Positions 45,408 to 55,149 of a stretch of DNA of 64,000 nucleotides are shown here, in pieces (positions within the stretch are counted from its first letter, which is position 1; each line of letters starts with the position of its first letter). Position numbers and translations under genes: made by a program. Source of the stretch: Pseudomonadota bacterium (GTDB lineage Bacteria; Pseudomonadota; Gammaproteobacteria; Burkholderiales; Burkholderiaceae_C). The notes below the pieces were generated by a model. It was not told the DNA's origin, did no database searches, and saw only the letters and a list, made by a program, of their open reading frames with translations. Where the stretch lies: contig JAIUOW010000001.1 in the NCBI GenBank assembly GCA_020161775.1, positions 62,001 through 126,000 of the forward strand. The letters are read 5' to 3'.

Positions 45408-46435
45408 GAGAGCTTCCAGGCAAGGGGTTCGCCGCCACGCAGCGGCTTGAGTTCGGCCTGACCAAACGGCACGGACGCCGGGGGCGTCCAGGACTCGCGG
45501 TGCAGCGTCACGGTGCCCGTGTTGCGCGGCAGGCCATAGAAGTCCGCCCCGTTGAAGCTGGCAAAGGCTTCCAGCCTGTCCAGCGCGCCGGCCGCGTCAA
45601 AGGCTTCGGCGTACAGCTCGATGGCCGCGTGCGCGGTATAGCAGCCGGCACAGCCGCTGGCGTGCTCTTTCAGGTGGGCGGGGTGCGGCGCGCTGTCCGT
45701 GCCCAGGAAGAACCGCGCATTGCCACTGGTCGCGGCCTGCACCAGCGCCAGGCGGTGCGTCTCGCGCTTGAGCACCGGCAGGCAGTAGTAATGCGGGCGG
45801 ATGCCGCCGGTGAAGATGGCGTTGCGGTTGTACAGCAGGTGGTGGGCGGTGATGGTGGCGCCAGTCAGCGCACCGGCCTCGGCCACATACTGCGCGGCCT
45901 CGCGCGTGGTGATGTGCTCGAACACGATCTTGAGGCCGGGAAAGTCGCGGCGCAACGGGATCAGCTGCTGGTCGATGAACACGGCCTCGCGGTCAAACAG
46001 GTCGATGTCGGGCGAGGTGACCTCGCCATGCACCAGCAGCAGCAGGCCTTCGCGCTGCATGGCTTCCAGCGTCTTATAGGTTTTGCGCAGATCGGTCACG
46101 CCGGCATCGCTGTTGGTGGTGGCACCCGCCGGATACAGCTTGCAAGCCACCACACCGGCATCCCTGGCGCGGGCAATCTCGTCGGCCGGCAGGTTGTCGG
46201 TGAGGTAAAGCGTCATGAGCGGCTCGAACGCCACGCCCCGCGGCACGGCGGCGCGAATGCGGTCCCGGTAAGCCACGGCCTGCGCCGCGGTCGTCACCGG
46301 CGGCTTGAGGTTGGGCATGATGATGGCGCGCCCGAACTGCGCGGCCGTGTGCGGCACCACATCCTTCAGCGCGTCGCCATCGCGCACATGCAGATGCCAG
46401 TCGTCAGGTCGGGTGATCGTGATCGTGTCAGTCAT
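45404..46435 (-). CDS. pyrC: dihydroorotase
   Basis: 343 residues from ATG 46435 ([20 protein letters not shown]). PyrC closes N-carbamoyl-aspartate to dihydroorotate in pyrimidine synthesis. The binuclear metal site shows HLH in [14 protein letters not shown], the carboxylated Lys in [19 protein letters not shown], and [20 protein letters not shown]. It is the short class II homodimeric type, as in E. coli. The 3' end couples to the NYN gene. Repeat copy B and the glutamate transporter operon lie upstream on the same strand. Confidence 0.97.
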   Translation of the reverse strand: MTDTITITRPDDWHLHVRDGDALKDVVPHTAAQFGRAIIMPNLKPPVTTAAQAVAYRDRIRAAVPRGVAFEPLMTLYLTDNLPADEIARARDAGVVACKLYPAGATTNSDAGVTDLRKTYKTLEAMQREGLLLLVHGEVTSPDIDLFDREAVFIDQQLIPLRRDFPGLKIVFEHITTREAAQYVAEAGALTGATITAHHLLYNRNAIFTGGIRPHYYCLPVLKRETHRLALVQAATSGNARFFLGTDSAPHPAHLKEHASGCAGCYTAHAAIELYAEAFDAAGALDRLEAFASFNGADFYGLPRNTGTVTLHRESWTPPASVPFGQAELKPLRGGEPLAWKLS

Positions 46436-46476
46436 GGCCACCATTGTCCCAGACGGCGCGACGTGACTTTCCAAGT

Positions 46477-46557
46477 GCCACCGTGGAACCGGCTTCGCCG
46501 GGCCACTGGTGGCGCCCCCCAGTGGGGGGAGGCGGCCCACGGGGCCGCTTCGGGGGG
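46477..46557 (-). repeat. three-hairpin G/C-run repeat (copy B) after gltL
   Basis: Same layout as copy A at 8910-8990. Hairpin 1 spans 46477-46513 with the same two bulge positions, hairpin 2 is CCCCCC-AGT-GGGGGG at 46515-46529, and hairpin 3 is a seven-pair stem at 46532-46548. Two pairs of hairpin 1 change on both strands relative to copy A. The element ends five bases from the gltL stop (46562), so it is probably a 3'-end or terminator structure for the transporter operon. Confidence 0.85.
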
Positions 46558-46561
46558 CGTC

Positions 46562-47299
46562 TCAATGCGCCAGGATTTTATTGAGGAAATCCTTGGTGCG
46601 CGGCTGGCGGTTCTCGGGGTGGCTGAAGAACTCGTCCTTGGAGCAATCCTCCAGGATGCGCCCGCCCACGTCGATGAAGATCACGCGGCTGGCCACCTTG
46701 CGGGCGAAGCCCATCTCGTGCGTCACCACCATCATGGTCATGCCTTCCTTGGCCAGCGTCACCATCACGTCCAGCACCTCGCCCACCATTTCAGGGTCCA
46801 GCGCCGAGGTGGGCTCGTCAAACAGCATGACGATGGGGTCCATGGACAGCGCGCGCGCAATCGCCACGCGCTGCTGCTGGCCGCCGGACAGCTGGCCGGG
46901 GAACTTGTCCTTGTGCACCATCAGGCCCACGCGGTCCAGCATCTTCAGGCCACGGGTTTTGGCTTCGTCGGCGCTGCGGCCCAGCACCTTCATCTGGGCG
47001 ATGGTGAGGTTTTCCGTCACGCTCAGGTGCGGGAACAGCTCGAAGTGCTGGAACACCATGCCCACGCGGCTGCGCAGCTTGGGCAGGTCCGTTGAGGGCG
47101 AGGTGACGGAGATGCCGTCCACCGTGATCTCGCCCTTTTGCACCGGCTCCAGCGCGTTCACGGTCTTGATCAGCGTGGACTTGCCCGAACCAGACGGGCC
47201 ACAGACCACCACCACATCGCCCTTGCTGATGTTGACGGAGCAGTCGGTGAGGACCTGAACCGGGCCGTACCATTTGGAAACGTTCTTGATTTCGATCAT
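46562..47299 (-). CDS. gltL: glutamate/aspartate ABC transporter ATP-binding protein
   Basis: 245 residues; GlnQ/GltL-type ATPase. Walker [20 protein letters not shown] at about 34-52, Q-loop [20 protein letters not shown], signature [19 protein letters not shown] and Walker [21 protein letters not shown]. It energises uptake by the two permeases encoded upstream. The start lies 14 bp after gltK. Repeat copy B abuts its stop codon. Acidic amino acid specificity is inferred from the linked binding proteins and aspA. Confidence 0.95.
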   Translation of the reverse strand: MIEIKNVSKWYGPVQVLTDCSVNISKGDVVVVCGPSGSGKSTLIKTVNALEPVQKGEITVDGISVTSPSTDLPKLRSRVGMVFQHFELFPHLSVTENLTIAQMKVLGRSADEAKTRGLKMLDRVGLMVHKDKFPGQLSGGQQQRVAIARALSMDPIVMLFDEPTSALDPEMVGEVLDVMVTLAKEGMTMMVVTHEMGFARKVASRVIFIDVGGRILEDCSKDEFFSHPENRQPRTKDFLNKILAH

Positions 47300-47313
47300 G
47301 TTCTTGTCCAGCT

Positions 47314-47982
47314 TTAACGAATGATGGCGATCTTGTTCTGCAGGCGCTTGACCAGGTACGACAGGCCGAAGCAGACAACGAAGTAGACGACCGCGGCCAG
47401 GATGTACGCCTCTTCGGGGCGGCCATAGATCTTGCCGGCGGTCACGAAGCCCTTGAGCAGGTCATAGGCACCGATGGCATAGACCAGCGACGTGTCCTGG
47501 AACAGGATGATGGTCTGTGTGAGCAGCACCGGCAGCATGTTGCGAAACGCCTGGGGCAGCACCACCAGGCGCATGTTCTGGCTGTAGGTCATGCCCAGCG
47601 CCTGGCCTGCATAGACCTGGCCGCGCGGGATGGACTGGATACCCGCGCGCATGATCTCGCTGAAGTAGGCCGCTTCAAAGGCAATGAAGGTGATGGTGGC
47701 CGAAAGCTCCGCCCCGATGGGCCGCCCGATCAGGGTGGGCACCAGCAGGTAGAACCACAGGATCACCATGACCAGCGGGATGCTGCGCATGCCGTTGACA
47801 TAGAAGGTCGCGGGAATCATCAGCACCTTCTTGCCCGACAGGCGCATGAGCGCGAGGATGGTGCCAAAGAAAATGCCGCCCAGTGTGGCCACGATGGTCA
47901 GCTGCACGCTGAACCAGAAGCCGTTCACCACGAACTTGCTGATGATTTCCCAGTTGACGAATGAAAGGTCGAGTCCGCCCAT
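47314..47982 (-). CDS. gltK: glutamate/aspartate ABC transporter permease
   Basis: 222 residues from ATG 47982 ([20 protein letters not shown]). HisM/GlnP-type inner-membrane permease with about five helices. The EAA loop is [20 protein letters not shown], and the TM domain signature [20 protein letters not shown] is near the N-terminus. It pairs with GltJ as a heterodimeric channel. The start is one base from the gltJ stop, so they are translationally linked. Confidence 0.94.
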   Translation of the reverse strand: MGGLDLSFVNWEIISKFVVNGFWFSVQLTIVATLGGIFFGTILALMRLSGKKVLMIPATFYVNGMRSIPLVMVILWFYLLVPTLIGRPIGAELSATITFIAFEAAYFSEIMRAGIQSIPRGQVYAGQALGMTYSQNMRLVVLPQAFRNMLPVLLTQTIILFQDTSLVYAIGAYDLLKGFVTAGKIYGRPEEAYILAAVVYFVVCFGLSYLVKRLQNKIAIIR

Positions 47983-47983
47983 G

Positions 47984-48703
47984 TCAGTGTCCCCCCGTGC
48001 CACCGGCGACGATGAAGCCGGGGATCTGGATTTTCTTCTCGATGAAGGCGAACACGCGGTTCACGGCGAAGGCCGACAGCGCATACAAAGCCGTCACGGC
48101 CAGGTAAATTTCAATGCCGCGCGAAGTTTCCTCCTGCGCCTGCATGGCAAACATCGTCAGCTCGGCGATCGACACCGCAAACGCCACCGACGAGTTCTTC
48201 AGCAGGTTCATGGACTCGCTGGTCAGCGGCGGCATGATGATGCGTACCGCCATGGGCAGCAGCACGTAGCGGTAGGTCTGCGCGGTGGTGAAGCCCATGG
48301 CCATGCCCGCGTACCGCTGCCCACGGGGCAGCGCCTGGATGCCGGCGCGCACCTGCTCGGCAATGCGCGCGGACGTAAAGAAACCCAGCGCAAAGACCAC
48401 CAGCACGAAGCCGGGCAGGTCTTTCATGGCGGGGAACAACTTGGGCACCACGAAGTACCAGAGGAAAATCTGCACCAGCAGCGGAATATTTCGAAACAGC
48501 TCCACCCAGACGTTGGCAATGCGAACCAGCCACGGGCTGTTGGGCAAGGTGCGCAGCGTGCCGATCAAGGCACCCACCACCACGGCCACCACCCAGGAAG
48601 CGCCCGCCACCGAGAGCGTCCAGCCCCAGGCGTCCATCATCCATTGCAGGTAAGTTCGCCCGCCCCCGTCGTCATTGAGAAATACCTGCCAGTCCCAAGC
48701 CAT
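47984..48703 (-). CDS. gltJ: glutamate/aspartate ABC transporter permease
   Basis: 239 residues from ATG 48703 (MAWDWQVFLNDDGGGRTYLQ), chosen because GGAGA lies eight bases upstream. A GltJ-type N-terminal periplasmic/amphipathic stretch precedes about five helices. The EAA loop is EQVRAGIQALPRGQRYAGMA. It partners GltK. The gene follows gltI across a 157-bp spacer that holds a strong hairpin (48809-48838), so its level is probably below that of the binding protein. Confidence 0.94.
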   Translation of the reverse strand: MAWDWQVFLNDDGGGRTYLQWMMDAWGWTLSVAGASWVVAVVVGALIGTLRTLPNSPWLVRIANVWVELFRNIPLLVQIFLWYFVVPKLFPAMKDLPGFVLVVFALGFFTSARIAEQVRAGIQALPRGQRYAGMAMGFTTAQTYRYVLLPMAVRIIMPPLTSESMNLLKNSSVAFAVSIAELTMFAMQAQEETSRGIEIYLAVTALYALSAFAVNRVFAFIEKKIQIPGFIVAGGTGGH

Positions 48704-48808
48704 ATAGGTCTCCGCCAAGGAAATAGTTTGCGTGTTGTAGGTCGTTGGCCGCGGTTGCCCAGCGAATTGCGTGCCAACGTTATTTGCGTTCCAACCTTAA
48801 ATGAGAAA

Positions 48809-48838
48809 CCCCGCCAGAGCAATAGCCGCGGCGGGGTC
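48809..48838 (-). terminator. attenuator-type hairpin between gltI and gltJ
   Basis: ACCCCGCC pairs with GGCGGGGT around a 14-base loop. On the minus strand the stem is followed by TTCTCATTT, a weak U-rich tail. Placed between a binding-protein gene and its permease genes, it probably stops part of transcription or protects the gltI mRNA 3' end. Confidence 0.65.
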
Positions 48839-48860
48839 TCCTCAGCCGTTCAGTGAAGCA

Positions 48861-49757
48861 TCACTTCTTGGCGTAGTCTTCCATGGGCTTGTCGTTCGGG
48901 TTGGCCCACGCAGCCTTGGTGCTCTCGCTGACCGGCAGGCCCACGCGGGTGTTCTTCGGCGGGATGGGCTGCACGAACCACTTGTCCCAGACCTTGGCCA
49001 TGTCGCCGGACTTGATCATGTCCTTGATGGTGTCGTCCGAGATCTTCTTCAGGGCGGCATCGTCCTTGCGCATCATGATGGCGATCGGCTCGACGCTCAG
49101 GATTTCACCCACGATCTTGAAATCGTTGGGGTTCTTGGACGTGGCGATGTTGCCAGCCAGGATGGCGCCGTCCATCACGAAGGCGTCAGCACGGCCCGAC
49201 TCCAGCAGCAGGAAGCTGTCAGCGTGGTCCTTGCCAAAGACTTCCTTGAAGTCGATGCCCTGGGCACGCTCGTTCTTGCGCAGCGTCTGCACGGAGGTCG
49301 TTCCCGTGGTGGTGGCGACGTTCTTGCCGTTGAGCTGGGAAATACTGGTAATGCCGGAGTTGGCCTTGACGGCGATGCGCACTTCTTCCACGAAGGTGGT
49401 CACTGCAAAGGACACGTCCTTCTGGCGCGTGGCGTTGTTGGTAGTGGAGCCGCACTCGATATCCACGGTGCCGTTTTGCACCAGCGGAATACGGTTTTGC
49501 GACGTGACGGGCAGGTACTTGACCTCCAGCTTGCGGCCGGCGGCCTTCTCGACGTTGGCGATGATGCGCTGGCAGATTTCAACATGGTAGCCAGCGTACT
49601 TGCCGTCACCCAGCGTGTACGACAGGGCGCCGGACGAGTCGCGCACGCCCATGGTGATGACGCCAGAGGCCTTGACCTTGGCGACGGTGTCATTCGCCTG
49701 GGCGAAGGCGCCACCAGCGATGGCCAGGACGGCGAGAGCCAACAGATGCTTCTTCAT
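48861..49757 (-). CDS. gltI: glutamate/aspartate-binding periplasmic protein
   Basis: 298 residues with a signal peptide (MKKHLLALAVLAIAGGAFAQ, cleavage near 19). SBP family 3: DSSGALSYTLGDGKYAGYHV, then VTSQNRIPLVQNGTVDIECG and STTNNATRQKDVSFAVTTFV, the GltI-type ligand loop. The C-terminal VWDKWFVQPIPPKNTRVGLP is also GltI-like. A strong AAGGAGATATCT leader precedes the ATG, fitting high expression of a binding protein. It heads gltIJKL. A paralogue lies immediately upstream (49864-50757). Confidence 0.95.
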   Translation of the reverse strand: MKKHLLALAVLAIAGGAFAQANDTVAKVKASGVITMGVRDSSGALSYTLGDGKYAGYHVEICQRIIANVEKAAGRKLEVKYLPVTSQNRIPLVQNGTVDIECGSTTNNATRQKDVSFAVTTFVEEVRIAVKANSGITSISQLNGKNVATTTGTTSVQTLRKNERAQGIDFKEVFGKDHADSFLLLESGRADAFVMDGAILAGNIATSKNPNDFKIVGEILSVEPIAIMMRKDDAALKKISDDTIKDMIKSGDMAKVWDKWFVQPIPPKNTRVGLPVSESTKAAWANPNDKPMEDYAKK

Positions 49758-49863
49758 AGATATCTCCTTGTGTGAAGCGTTAGGGGTACGGAAACAACGA
49801 AATTCTAGAGAACCGGTCTTGCGGGATTACCCTGTGACCCGATGCAAAAGAAGGATTACAGCC

Positions 49864-50757
49864 TCAGAAAGGCACCTGGTCTGTAGGGTACTTCCAGAAG
49901 TCGCGCAAAAGATAGCTGACCGGCAGGTTCAGCGGCGTGTTTTTGGGCGGGATGGGCTTGGCAAACCATTTGTCATAGACGGAGTAGATGTCGCGGCTGA
50001 CAATCAGGCGGCGCATCTCGTCGTCGGCCACCTTTTTGAAGTCGGCGTCGTTTTTGGACAGCATGATGGCCAGCGGCTCGGTGGTGAGGAACTTGCCAAC
50101 GACCTTCAATCCAGCCGGGTTGGGCCGGTTGGCGGCCAGGCCGTACAGCAGCACGTCGTCCATGACGAACGCGTCGGCCTCACCCTTTTCAACCATTTCG
50201 ACCGCGCGGGCGTGGTCAGGCGCTTCGAGGATGGTGATGCCCATGAGGCGTTCGCGGTTGGCCTGCTCGGCGGCCTTCAGCGGCGTGGTGCCCTTGGTGG
50301 ACACCAGCTTCTTGCCCATCAGATCCTCGATACGGTCCACGGGGCTGTCGGCCTTGACCAGCAGGCGCGCACCGGTGATGAAATGCGGAATGGTGAAGGC
50401 CACCTTCTGGCGGCGCTCTGCGTTGTTGGTGGTGGAGCCGCACTCCATGTCGGCCTTGCCCTGCTCGACCAGGGCAATGCGGTTGGCCGGCGTGACCTGC
50501 AGGAACTCCACCGGCACACTCTTCACGCCCACCTTCTTGCCGGCGGCCTCGGCGATCTTCAGGCACAGATCCAGCGCATAGCCCACGGGCCTCTTGCTCA
50601 CCGGGTCCACATAGGAGAACGGTACCGATGATTCGCGGTGCGCGATAACGATCTTGCCCCCGGCCTTGACGCGCTCCAGCACGCCGTCGGCCTGCGCGGC
50701 TGTCGTGCAGCAGGCCATTGCAACGGCCAAGGCAATTCCCCAACGTGGTGCGTTCAT
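49864..50757 (-). CDS. second GltI-like amino acid-binding protein
   Basis: 297 residues from ATG 50757 (MNAPRWGIALAVAMACCTTA), with a signal peptide ending near 23. It is clearly paralogous to gltI: VTPANRIALVEQGKADMECG, STTNNAERRQKVAFTIPHFI, and YDKWFAKPIPPKNTPLNLPV align with the same blocks, but overall identity looks moderate, so the duplication is not recent. It lies 53 bp downstream of aspA on the same strand and 106 bp before gltI. It probably feeds the same permease with an aspartate-type ligand. It has no transporter genes of its own. Confidence 0.9.
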   Translation of the reverse strand: MNAPRWGIALAVAMACCTTAAQADGVLERVKAGGKIVIAHRESSVPFSYVDPVSKRPVGYALDLCLKIAEAAGKKVGVKSVPVEFLQVTPANRIALVEQGKADMECGSTTNNAERRQKVAFTIPHFITGARLLVKADSPVDRIEDLMGKKLVSTKGTTPLKAAEQANRERLMGITILEAPDHARAVEMVEKGEADAFVMDDVLLYGLAANRPNPAGLKVVGKFLTTEPLAIMLSKNDADFKKVADDEMRRLIVSRDIYSVYDKWFAKPIPPKNTPLNLPVSYLLRDFWKYPTDQVPF

Positions 50758-50810
50758 TTCTGTCCTGTACGGGTGTGAATGGGTAAGCAGTCTTTGTGCC
50801 CGGCTTGGCA

Positions 50811-52220
50811 TCACGCGCCGGGGCGCAAGGGTTGCGTCAGTTTTTCGGGTACCAGCAGCGCTTCAAGCTGCGTGCGCGTCAGGATGCCGAGGTTTTCCGC
50901 GACCTGGTCCACCAGCGCACCGCTGGCAATCGCCGTCTTGGCGATCAACGCGGCCTTTTCGTAACCGACGACCGGGTTCAGCGCCGTCACCAGCGTGATG
51001 GACTCGCGCACGCGGCGCGCCAGCAGTTCGTGGTTGGCCTCGATGCCGGCCACGCAATGGGTCTGCAAGGTGATGCAGGCCTGGCTCAGGTGTTCGATGC
51101 TCTTGAACAGGCTCCAGCCGATGATGGGCTCGAAGGCATTGAGCTGCAGTTGGCCCGCCTCGGACGCCATGGTGACCGTCATGTCGTTGCCGATCACCTC
51201 GAACGCCACCTGGTTCATGACCTCCGGGATCACCGGATTGACCTTGCCCGGCATGATGGACGAGCCCGCCTGGCGCGGCGGCAGGCGGATGTCGCCAAAG
51301 CCGGCCTGCGGCCCGCTGGACAGCAGCCGCAGGTCGTTGCAGGTCTTGCTGAGCTTGGTGGCCACGCGCTTGAGCACGCCCGACAGCTGCACGAAGGCGC
51401 CGGTGTCCTGCGTGGCCTCGATCAGGTTATGGGCCTTGACCACCGGAACGCGGCTTTCCTCGGCCAGGTACTTGCAGGCCAGGTCGGCATAGCCATGCGG
51501 CGCGTTGATGCCCGTGCCGATGGCCGTGGCGCCCAGGTTGATTTCCTGGATCAGCGCACGGGCTTCCCTGAGCCGGGCCTCGTCTTCCTCGATCATGACA
51601 GCATAGGTGGAGAACTCCTGCCCCAGGGTCATGGGCACGGCGTCCTGCAGTTGGGTCCGGCCAATCTTCAGCACGTCCTTGAATTCGTCCGCCTTGGCCT
51701 GGAAGCCGCGGCGCAGCGTGGCCATGGAACCCAGCAGACGGTCGATGCCCGACCACAGCGCCAGGCGCACGGCCGTGGGATACACGTCATTGGTGCTCTG
51801 GGACGCGTTGACGTGGTCATTGGGATGCAGGATGTCGTAGCGGCCCTTTTCAAAGCCCAGCTTGTCCAGCGCGAGGTTGGCAATGACCTCGTTGGCGTTC
51901 ATGTTGGTGGAGGTGCCCGCCCCGCCCTGGATCACGTCCACCACGAACTGATCGCGAAAATGGCCGGCAATGAGCTTTTCGCAGGCACTCATGATGGCCG
52001 CGGAACGCTTGCGGTCCAGCACGCCCAGCTCGGCGTTGGCGCGTGCAGCCGCTTTCTTGACGAAACCGAAAGCCCGGATCAGGTCGGGCATGACCGAAAC
52101 GCTGGTGCCGGAAATGGGGAAGTTCTCTACCGCCCGGGCCGTATGGACACCCCACCAGGCGGCGGCAGGAATCTGCTTGTCACCCAGGAAATCATGCTCG
52201 ACGCGGAAAGCTTGAGACAT
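50811..52220 (-). CDS. aspA: aspartate ammonia-lyase
   Basis: 469 residues. AspA releases ammonia from L-aspartate to give fumarate. Superfamily signatures are SSIMPGKVNPVIPEVMNQVA in the flexible SS loop, and NVDTSTNMN-type block GGAGTSTNMNANEVIANLAL. LHPNDHVNASQSTNDVYPTA is also diagnostic. Fumarase class II is the nearest alternative, but GGAGTSTNMN and the acidic amino acid context favour aspartase. With the GltI-like protein and gltIJKL it forms an aspartate/glutamate use block. Confidence 0.94.
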   Translation of the reverse strand: MSQAFRVEHDFLGDKQIPAAAWWGVHTARAVENFPISGTSVSVMPDLIRAFGFVKKAAARANAELGVLDRKRSAAIMSACEKLIAGHFRDQFVVDVIQGGAGTSTNMNANEVIANLALDKLGFEKGRYDILHPNDHVNASQSTNDVYPTAVRLALWSGIDRLLGSMATLRRGFQAKADEFKDVLKIGRTQLQDAVPMTLGQEFSTYAVMIEEDEARLREARALIQEINLGATAIGTGINAPHGYADLACKYLAEESRVPVVKAHNLIEATQDTGAFVQLSGVLKRVATKLSKTCNDLRLLSSGPQAGFGDIRLPPRQAGSSIMPGKVNPVIPEVMNQVAFEVIGNDMTVTMASEAGQLQLNAFEPIIGWSLFKSIEHLSQACITLQTHCVAGIEANHELLARRVRESITLVTALNPVVGYEKAALIAKTAIASGALVDQVAENLGILTRTQLEALLVPEKLTQPLRPGA

Positions 52221-52331
52221 TTCGTTACGGCCATTTTTGCAATGGCGCGAACTTTAGATGTCGGCTTTGTGAAAGGCCAATGCTGTTTGCGCGCTGGGTT
52301 ATGCAAAAAATTTATGAGCCAGAAGCGTGAC
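52221..52331 (-). promoter_or_regulatory. aspA upstream region
   Basis: The 111-bp gap between the LysR stop and aspA start contains an AT-rich core. On the minus strand CATAA occurs twice, 14 bp apart, around ATTTTTTG (plus about 52298-52316). This could hold a LysR-type site or aspA promoter. No clear -10/-35 pair was found. Confidence 0.35.
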
Positions 52332-53264
52332 TCATTTTGGTGCATTGTGGGCCACGAGGTAGGCCCACAGCGCCTGCGCGGTGCCCTTGGGGGCTTCCTT
52401 GCCTACGGGTTTTTCCCGATAGGCGCGCACATCCATGGTCATGTCCAGCCCCAGCATGCCCGCCGGCGCAGCGTTGACCAGGCGCCGCGCCCGCAGCTCT
52501 TTCTTGACCGCGCTGTGGGGCAGGAACGCCACGCCATGCCCTTCCAGCGCCATGACCTTCAGGCCCTCGGCCATGTCGGTTTCGTAGACGCGGTCCAGGT
52601 GGATGGCGGTACTGGACTGCTTGAGGATCAGGTCGGTCACCCGCCCCAGATAGGCGCCTGGCGCATAGCCCAGGTAAGGCAGCGGCTGGCCCGCGCGCCC
52701 CGGCAGCCGGTACAGCGGCTCGCCATCGGGGCCGGGCTTGACGTAAGGCGACAGCACTTCCTGGCCCAGGGTCACCATTTCATAGCGGTCGGCATCAAGC
52801 TGGAACGGCTGCGACGGATGGTGGTAGGCGATCAGCAGGTCGCAGCCGCCTTCCACCAGACGCATCACGGCGTCATGCACATTCAGGGCAATCAGCCGGC
52901 TTTTGATGGGGCCGAATTTTTCCCGCAGGCTGGACACCCAGGCCGGAAAGAAGGTGAACGCCAGCGTGTGCGGCACGGCAAACTCGATCACGTCCTGCCC
53001 GGCGGCTGAATGGCCGCGCAGCATGGCGCGGGTGCTCTGCAGGGCCTGCAGCATTTCCAGCGACTGCGCATACAGCGTCTCGCCCGCCGGGGTCAGGCGC
53101 GTGGGGTAGGAGCTGCGGTCCACCAGGTCGGTGCCGGCCCAGGCCTCCAACGCCTGGATGCGCCGCGAGAACGCAGGCTGCGTGACGTGGCGCAGCGTTG
53201 CAGACCGGCTGAAGCTACGCGTTTCAGCCAGACTCACAAAGTCCTCGAGCCATTTGGTTTCCAT
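52332..53264 (-). CDS. LysR-family regulator, HypT-like
   Basis: 310 residues from ATG 53264 (METKWLEDFVSLAETRSFSR). Winged-helix N-terminus: SATLRHVTQPAFSRRIQALE. The opening METKWLxDFxxL and the effector domain (VHDAVMRLVEGGCDLLIAYH; GYAPGAYLGRVTDLILKQSS) resemble HypT/YjiE, a methionine-oxidation-sensing regulator of hypochlorite stress, more than typical aspartate regulators. It sits 7 bp downstream of the ABC exporter and 111 bp before aspA, all on one strand, so it may control aspA, the exporter or an unlinked regulon. Confidence 0.88.
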   Translation of the reverse strand: METKWLEDFVSLAETRSFSRSATLRHVTQPAFSRRIQALEAWAGTDLVDRSSYPTRLTPAGETLYAQSLEMLQALQSTRAMLRGHSAAGQDVIEFAVPHTLAFTFFPAWVSSLREKFGPIKSRLIALNVHDAVMRLVEGGCDLLIAYHHPSQPFQLDADRYEMVTLGQEVLSPYVKPGPDGEPLYRLPGRAGQPLPYLGYAPGAYLGRVTDLILKQSSTAIHLDRVYETDMAEGLKVMALEGHGVAFLPHSAVKKELRARRLVNAAPAGMLGLDMTMDVRAYREKPVGKEAPKGTAQALWAYLVAHNAPK

Positions 53265-53271
53265 AAAACTA

Positions 53272-55107
53272 TTATTGCTCCGCGCTTTGCTGTTGCAACG
53301 CCCACATGTCCGCATACCGTCCGCCCTGCCCCAGCAGCTGCGCATGGGTGCCGCGCTCGATGATGCGGCCGGCTTCCATCACCAGGATTTCGTGGGCATC
53401 CACCACGGTGGACAGGCGGTGGGCGATGACCAGCGTGGTGCGACCGGTGGCGGTGGCGCGCAGCTCGCCCTGGATGGCGCGCTCGTTCGCGCTGTCCAGC
53501 GCCGAGGTGGCTTCGTCAAAAATGATGATGGGCGGGTTCTTCAGCAGGGTGCGGGCGATGGCCACGCGCTGCTTTTCGCCGCCCGACAGCTTCAGGCCGC
53601 GCTCGCCCACCAGGGTCTGGTAGCCCCGCGGCGTGGACTCGATGAAGCCGTGGATGCGCGCGGCACGCGCGGCGTCTTCCACCTCGGCCCGGGTCGCGCC
53701 GGTGCGGCCATAGGCGATGTTGTATTCCACCGTGTCGTTGAACAGCACCGTGTCCTGCGGCACGATGCCGATCGCCTGGCGCACACTGGCCTGCGTGACC
53801 TCACGGATGTCCTGCCCCGCGATGGTGATGCGCCCGTCCTGCACGTCATAGAAGCGGTACATCAGCCGCGCCAGCGTGGACTTGCCCGAGCCCGACGGGC
53901 CCACCACGGCCACCGTCTTGCCCGCGGGGATTTCAAAGCTCACGTCGTGCAGGATCTGCCGCGCGGGCTCGTAGAAGAAGTTCACATGCTCAAAGCGCAC
54001 TGCCGGCTGGTGCAGCCCGGCCAGCGGCTTCGCACCGGGGGCGTCGGCCACCTCGCGCTCCTTTTCCATGAGCGTGAACATCTTGTCCAGGTCCACCAGG
54101 CTTTGCTTGATCTCGCGGTACAGCACGCCCAGGAAGTTCAGCGGGATGTACAGCTGGATCATGAAGGCGTTGATCATGACCAGGTCGCCCAGCGTCATGC
54201 GTCCCGCCACCACGCCCTGCGTGGCCCGCCACAGGATGGCCACCAGCCCGACGGCAATGATGAGCTGCTGGCCGGTGTTCAGCAGGCTCAGCGTGGTCTG
54301 GCTCTTCAGGCGCGAGCGGCGCAGCTTCTCCAGGCTTTCGTCATAGCGCCTGGCCTCGAAGCCTTCGTTGTTGAAGTACTTGACGGTTTCATAGTTCAGC
54401 AGCGAATCCACCGCCTTGGTGTGGGCGGCCGAATCGAATTCATTGGCCTCCCTGCGGAACTTGGTGCGCCATTCGGTCACCGTCACGGTAAAGAAGATGT
54501 ACACCACCAGCGCGGCGATGGTGATCCAGGCAAACCAGGCGTCGAACTTCACCGCCAGGATGGTCAGCACCAGCGTCACCTCGATCAGCGTGGGCACGAT
54601 GCTGTATAGCGAATAGGAAATGAGCGACTCGATGCCACGCACGCCGCGCTCGATGTCGCGCGTCATGCCGCCGGTCTGGCGCTCCAGGTGAAAGCGCAGG
54701 CTCAGGGCATGCAGATGCTCAAACGTCTGCAGCGCAATGCTGCGCGCCGCGCCCTGGGTGGCCTTGGCAAACACCAGCTCGCGCAGCTCGGTGAACAGCG
54801 AGGTGCTCAGGCGCAGCAGCCCGTAGGCCACCAGCAGCCCGGCGGGCACCACCAGCACGGCAGCAGGGTCACCAGGCTTGAACGACAGGCTGTCCACCAG
54901 GTCCTTGAGCAGCAGCGGCACGCTGACGTTGGCCAGCTTGGCACCCACCATGAAAGCCAGCGCGGCCAGCACGCGCCATTTGTATTGCCACAGGTAGGGG
55001 AACAGCCGGCGCAGCGTGGCCCAGTCGGATTTGGCGGGGGCAGCTGGGGCGGCGCCGGGCAGCGGTGCGGCAGATGCGGGTGCAGAGAGTTCGCCTGAAC
55101 GGCGCAT
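53272..55107 (-). CDS. ATM1/HMT1-type ABC exporter (fused TMD-NBD)
   Basis: 611 residues from ATG 55107 (MRRSGELSAPASAAPLPGAA); a TTG nine bases upstream is less likely. Six membrane helices occupy about 35-330, with the ATM1-type loop TKAVDSLLNYETVKYFNNEG. The ATPase domain (about 365-600) has Walker [21 protein letters not shown], signature KLSGGEKQRVAIARTLLKNP and Walker B IIIFDEATSALDSANERA. It is a half-transporter that should work as a homodimer. Mitochondrial Atm1-like bacterial members export glutathione conjugates and metals; specificity here is inferred. It is divergent from the thioesterase, 42 bp apart. Confidence 0.92.
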   Translation of the reverse strand: MRRSGELSAPASAAPLPGAAPAAPAKSDWATLRRLFPYLWQYKWRVLAALAFMVGAKLANVSVPLLLKDLVDSLSFKPGDPAAVLVVPAGLLVAYGLLRLSTSLFTELRELVFAKATQGAARSIALQTFEHLHALSLRFHLERQTGGMTRDIERGVRGIESLISYSLYSIVPTLIEVTLVLTILAVKFDAWFAWITIAALVVYIFFTVTVTEWRTKFRREANEFDSAAHTKAVDSLLNYETVKYFNNEGFEARRYDESLEKLRRSRLKSQTTLSLLNTGQQLIIAVGLVAILWRATQGVVAGRMTLGDLVMINAFMIQLYIPLNFLGVLYREIKQSLVDLDKMFTLMEKEREVADAPGAKPLAGLHQPAVRFEHVNFFYEPARQILHDVSFEIPAGKTVAVVGPSGSGKSTLARLMYRFYDVQDGRITIAGQDIREVTQASVRQAIGIVPQDTVLFNDTVEYNIAYGRTGATRAEVEDAARAARIHGFIESTPRGYQTLVGERGLKLSGGEKQRVAIARTLLKNPPIIIFDEATSALDSANERAIQGELRATATGRTTLVIAHRLSTVVDAHEILVMEAGRIIERGTHAQLLGQGGRYADMWALQQQSAEQ

Positions 55108-55149
55108 GGGAGACAATCGTTGTTGGTTGCTTATCTACAGATTGTGCCC

